Shown piece after piece: positions 6,011-8,183 of a DNA stretch of 8,183 nt (the stretch's first letter is position 1; every line of letters starts with the position of its first letter). The stretch is taken from the NCBI GenBank assembly GCA_000433015.1, contig HF998006.1, positions 754 to 8,936 on the forward strand, read 5' to 3'. The DNA comes from Firmicutes bacterium CAG:631. Its GTDB lineage: Bacteria; Bacillota_I; Bacilli_A; RFN20; CAG-631. Under the pieces are notes generated by a model. The model saw nothing but the letters and a program-made list of their open reading frames with translations. It made no database searches and was not told the origin of the DNA. The position numbers and the translations under genes were made by a program.

Positions 6011-6923
6011 TTTAGAATATGATATTTTAAAAGTAGAAGAAAAGGAAGTTGGAAAAAGATTAGATCAATTTTTAGCAAATGAGTATCCGGATTTATCTCG
6101 AAGTTTTTTACAAACACATATCAAAGAGGGATATGTATTAGTCAATCAACATAACGAAAAAAATGCTTATAAAGTTTGTTTCAATGATGAGATTGTCATT
6201 TATTTTAAAAAAGAAGAAGCTTTAGATGTAAAAGCAGAAAATATTCCCATTGATATTATCTATGAAGATGATGATGTAGCCGTCATCAATAAAGCGGCTA
6301 ATATGGTTGTTCATCCCAGTGCTGGGCATCCAAATCATACCTTAGTAAATGCATTACTTTATCATTTAAAGAATCTTTCAACGATTAATGGTGTTTTTAG
6401 ACCTGGAATCGTTCATCGTTTAGATAAAGATACGAGTGGTTTATTAGTCGTAGCTAAAAATGATGCTGCTCATCAATTTTTGACGAATCAATTAAAAGAT
6501 CATACGATGTATCGTGAATATATTTGTTTAGTAAAGGGAATTTTAGAATCTCAAAAAGGAATTATCAAGACATTGATTGGTAGGGATAAAAATAATCGTC
6601 TAAAAAATGCAGTGGTTAAAGAAAATGGAAAATTGGCGATTACAGAATTTGAAGTCATTAAACAATATGCACATTTTACTTTATTAAAATGCATCTTAAA
6701 AACTGGAAGAACCCATCAAATTCGTGTGCATATGGATTTTATTCACCATCCCATTGTCAATGACCCTTTATATGGCGAAAATAATCAAATCGCTTATGCT
6801 TCAAAACAGTTATTACATGCACATCAATTGACTTTTATTCATCCTAAATCCAAACAAAAAATGACTTTTACAGCCCCTTTACCTCAAGATTTTATCAATG
6901 CTTTAAAAACAATCAAGGAGTGA
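5994..6923 (+). CDS. RluA/RluD-family pseudouridine synthase (YlyB-like)
   Basis: Converts specific uridines to pseudouridine in RNA, most likely large-subunit rRNA; the target site cannot be told from sequence. 309 residues. An S4 RNA-binding domain occupies about residues 18-75 (GKRLDQFLANEYPDLSRSFLQ, IKEGYVLVN). The catalytic domain follows from about 87 (IIYEDDDVAVINKAANMVVHPS), with the signature RPGIVHRLDKDTSGLLVV and catalytic Asp144. The C-terminal GRTHQIRVHM and HPIVNDPLYG are typical. SD AAGGAAGAG (5981-5989) favours the ATG at 5994; a second ATG lies at 5997. The start lies inside lspA (17-nt overlap), so translation is likely coupled. In Bacillus the homologous ylyB follows lspA and precedes pyrR; here a deoxycytidylate deaminase gene follows instead. 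Confidence 0.93.
   Translation: MMDYNDLEYDILKVEEKEVGKRLDQFLANEYPDLSRSFLQTHIKEGYVLVNQHNEKNAYKVCFNDEIVIYFKKEEALDVKAENIPIDIIYEDDDVAVINKAANMVVHPSAGHPNHTLVNALLYHLKNLSTINGVFRPGIVHRLDKDTSGLLVVAKNDAAHQFLTNQLKDHTMYREYICLVKGILESQKGIIKTLIGRDKNNRLKNAVVKENGKLAITEFEVIKQYAHFTLLKCILKTGRTHQIRVHMDFIHHPIVNDPLYGENNQIAYASKQLLHAHQLTFIHPKSKQKMTFTAPLPQDFINALKTIKE
6915..6923 (+). promoter_or_regulatory. Ribosome binding site of the dCMP deaminase gene
   Basis: AAGGAGTGA, nearly the full anti-SD complement, overlaps the rluD-type stop codon. It sets the start at the ATG 6929-6931. The GTG at 6920 is part of the SD itself and is not a plausible start. Confidence 0.85.
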
Positions 6924-6928
6924 ACAAA

Positions 6929-7399
6929 ATGGATAAACCAATTAGTTGGGATCAATATTTTATGGGTGTCGCTTTATTGAGCGCTATGCGAAGTAAAGAC
7001 CCAAATACCAAGGTAGGAACTTGTATTGTTTCTAGTAATAAAAGAATCGTCGGCGTTGGGTATAATGGTTTCCCTTATGGTTGTGATGACCATGTTTTCC
7101 CTTGGGGAAAAACAGGTTCAATGAATGAAACCAAATATCCTTATGTTGTTCATGCTGAATTAAATGCTATTTTGAACAGTACAAAAGATTTACAGGGGTG
7201 TACGCTTTATGTCTCTCTTTTTCCATGTCATGAATGTGTTAAAGCAATCATTCAAAGTGGGATTAAAGAAATTGTGTATTGCGATGATAAATATAATGGT
7301 ACTGAAAGCGACCAAGCGGCTAAAAAAATGTTGGCTGCTGCAAATGTGAAATATCGTAAAATCCCTTGGATTTCAATTACATTAAAAGAAGGAAAATAA
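6929..7399 (+). CDS. comEB: Deoxycytidylate (dCMP) deaminase, ComEB-type
   Basis: Zinc enzyme converting dCMP to dUMP, feeding thymidylate synthesis. 156 residues. The N-terminal WDQYFMGVALLSAMRSKDPNTKVG matches the family. Zinc ligands and catalytic Glu are in HAE (75-77: His75 and Glu77) and PCHEC (99-103: Cys100 and Cys103). YNGFPYGCDD (45-54) is the substrate-side loop typical of dCMP rather than cytidine or tRNA adenosine deaminases. Although Bacillus places this gene in the com locus, no competence gene is seen here; the symbol reflects homology only. It starts 5 nt after the preceding stop and is followed by the polymerase gene after 1 nt, so it is probably part of the same transcript. 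Confidence 0.9.
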   Translation: MDKPISWDQYFMGVALLSAMRSKDPNTKVGTCIVSSNKRIVGVGYNGFPYGCDDHVFPWGKTGSMNETKYPYVVHAELNAILNSTKDLQGCTLYVSLFPCHECVKAIIQSGIKEIVYCDDKYNGTESDQAAKKMLAAANVKYRKIPWISITLKEGK

Positions 7400-7400
7400 G

Positions 7401-8183
7401 ATGCCAATTATTGTCCATATTGATATGAATTCCTTTTTTGCTAGTTGTGAAGTTCGACGCAATCCCTTTTTAAAGGGAAAAGAAATTATTATTAGTGGAA
7501 AAACCAATCGTAGTATTGTTTCTGCTGCATCCTATGAAGCTAAAAAAAAGGGAATTTATACGACAATGCCCTATTATCAAGCCAAACAACTTTGTCCAAA
7601 TGCTTATTTTTTTGTAGGAGATTATGCTTATTATTCCGCCGTCAGTGATGAGATTTTTAACTTTTTAAGGCAAAGATATCCCTTATTAGAAACGGCAAGT
7701 ATCGATGAATGTTATATTGATATGAGTCATTTAAAAATTGAGCATCCCCAAAAATATTTTCAAGATTTACAAAAAGAAATTTATGAAAAAATGCATATTC
7801 CCTGTTCAATAGGGGTTTCCTATAATAAATTTTTGGCCAAAATGGCTAGTGATTATCGAAAACCAATGGGGATTACTTTTATTAAAAAAAAGGATGTTCC
7901 TCAAATTATTTGGCCTTTGCCTATTGAAAATATGTATGGCATTGGAAAAGCTAGTGCAAGAAAATTAAAAGAAAAAGAAATTCTAACGATAGGTGATTTA
8001 GTTAAAAATGAAACCGATGCCGAGATTAAAAACATTTTAGGAAGTCATTATCAAGAATATATTGATCATGCTTTAGGAAAAGGAATTTCACAAATTGAAC
8101 CCAAAGAAAATATACCTAAAAGTGTAGGTCATTCACATACACTTCCCTTTGATAGTGATGATGAGGAAATTATTAAACAAGAG
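7401..8183 (+). CDS. dinB: Y-family DNA polymerase (DNA polymerase IV/DinB-like), 3' end outside window
   Basis: Translesion DNA polymerase that copies damaged template with low fidelity. 261 codons are open to the window edge; full-length members have about 350-420. The N-terminus HIDMNSFFASCE carries metal-binding Asp8 and the aromatic steric-gate region (Phe12/Phe13). SIDECYIDM (100-108) supplies catalytic Asp102 and Glu103. SIGVSYNKFLAKMASDYRKPMGI is the characteristic palm segment. A helix-hairpin-helix thumb motif (MYGIGKASARKLKEKEI) follows, and the little-finger domain begins near KSVGHSHTLPFDSDDEE. The start ATG lies 1 nt after the deaminase stop; the AAGGAAA within the end of that gene is the likely SD, so the two are translationally coupled. 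The palm, fingers and thumb are intact in what is visible. It could be of the PolY1 or PolY2 subgroup; the C-terminal clamp-binding motif that might help is outside the window. Confidence 0.93.
   Translation, partial: MPIIVHIDMNSFFASCEVRRNPFLKGKEIIISGKTNRSIVSAASYEAKKKGIYTTMPYYQAKQLCPNAYFFVGDYAYYSAVSDEIFNFLRQRYPLLETASIDECYIDMSHLKIEHPQKYFQDLQKEIYEKMHIPCSIGVSYNKFLAKMASDYRKPMGITFIKKKDVPQIIWPLPIENMYGIGKASARKLKEKEILTIGDLVKNETDAEIKNILGSHYQEYIDHALGKGISQIEPKENIPKSVGHSHTLPFDSDDEEIIKQE

Noticed and set aside
5932..6117. Minus-strand open frame over the lspA/rluD junction
   Set aside because: It is a shadow of the two overlapping plus-strand genes, with no SD and low-complexity Leu/Ser/Phe content.

Overview
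The window is an AT-rich (roughly 30% GC by eye), densely packed, single-strand stretch of a Bacillota chromosome. The gene order spoIIGA (tail only)-sigE-sigG-ylmC-sepF-ileS-lspA-rluD is a shortened form of the Bacillus sporulation/division neighbourhood. Both sporulation sigma factors, short A/T-rich intergenic spacers, strong Shine-Dalgarno (SD) sequences and a T-box leader fit an endospore-forming lineage of Bacilli or Erysipelotrichia. The exact taxon cannot be read from this window. TGA serves as a normal stop for ylmC, lspA and rluD, and Trp is always TGG, so the standard bacterial code applies.

Layout. 1-771: probable end of spoIIGA, then sigE (pro-sigma-E), whose frame is interrupted by one TGA at codon 64. 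772-874: sigE-sigG spacer with forespore-promoter-like elements and a leader hairpin next to the sigG SD. 875-1648: sigG, intact. 1674-1913: ylmC/ymxH-family PRC-barrel protein. 1914-1959: short spacer with an extended -10 inside an inverted repeat that touches the sepF SD. 1960-2364: sepF. 2365-2662: promoter and an isoleucine T-box riboswitch with an ATC specifier and an intrinsic terminator. 2663-5429: ileS, complete in content but frameshifted by an exact 22-bp tandem duplication. 5432-6923: lspA and an rluD-type pseudouridine synthase, overlapping by 17 nt. 6929-7399: dCMP deaminase. 7401-8183: Y-family DNA polymerase (dinB-like), cut by the window end.

How the genes work together. The first block is the mother-cell (sigma-E) and forespore (sigma-G) sporulation programme, followed by a FtsZ-ring membrane anchor. 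The T-box makes isoleucyl-tRNA synthetase synthesis respond to uncharged tRNA-Ile. By spacing, the same transcript probably continues into lipoprotein signal peptidase, an rRNA-type pseudouridine synthase, dCMP deaminase and the translesion polymerase.

No unknown multi-gene system is visible. The notable points are two single-event lesions, in sigE and in the normally essential ileS. Each lies in an otherwise well-preserved gene, so each is either very recent, a subpopulation variant, or a sequence/assembly error. Two candidate RNA hairpins next to the SDs of sigG and sepF also merit attention.
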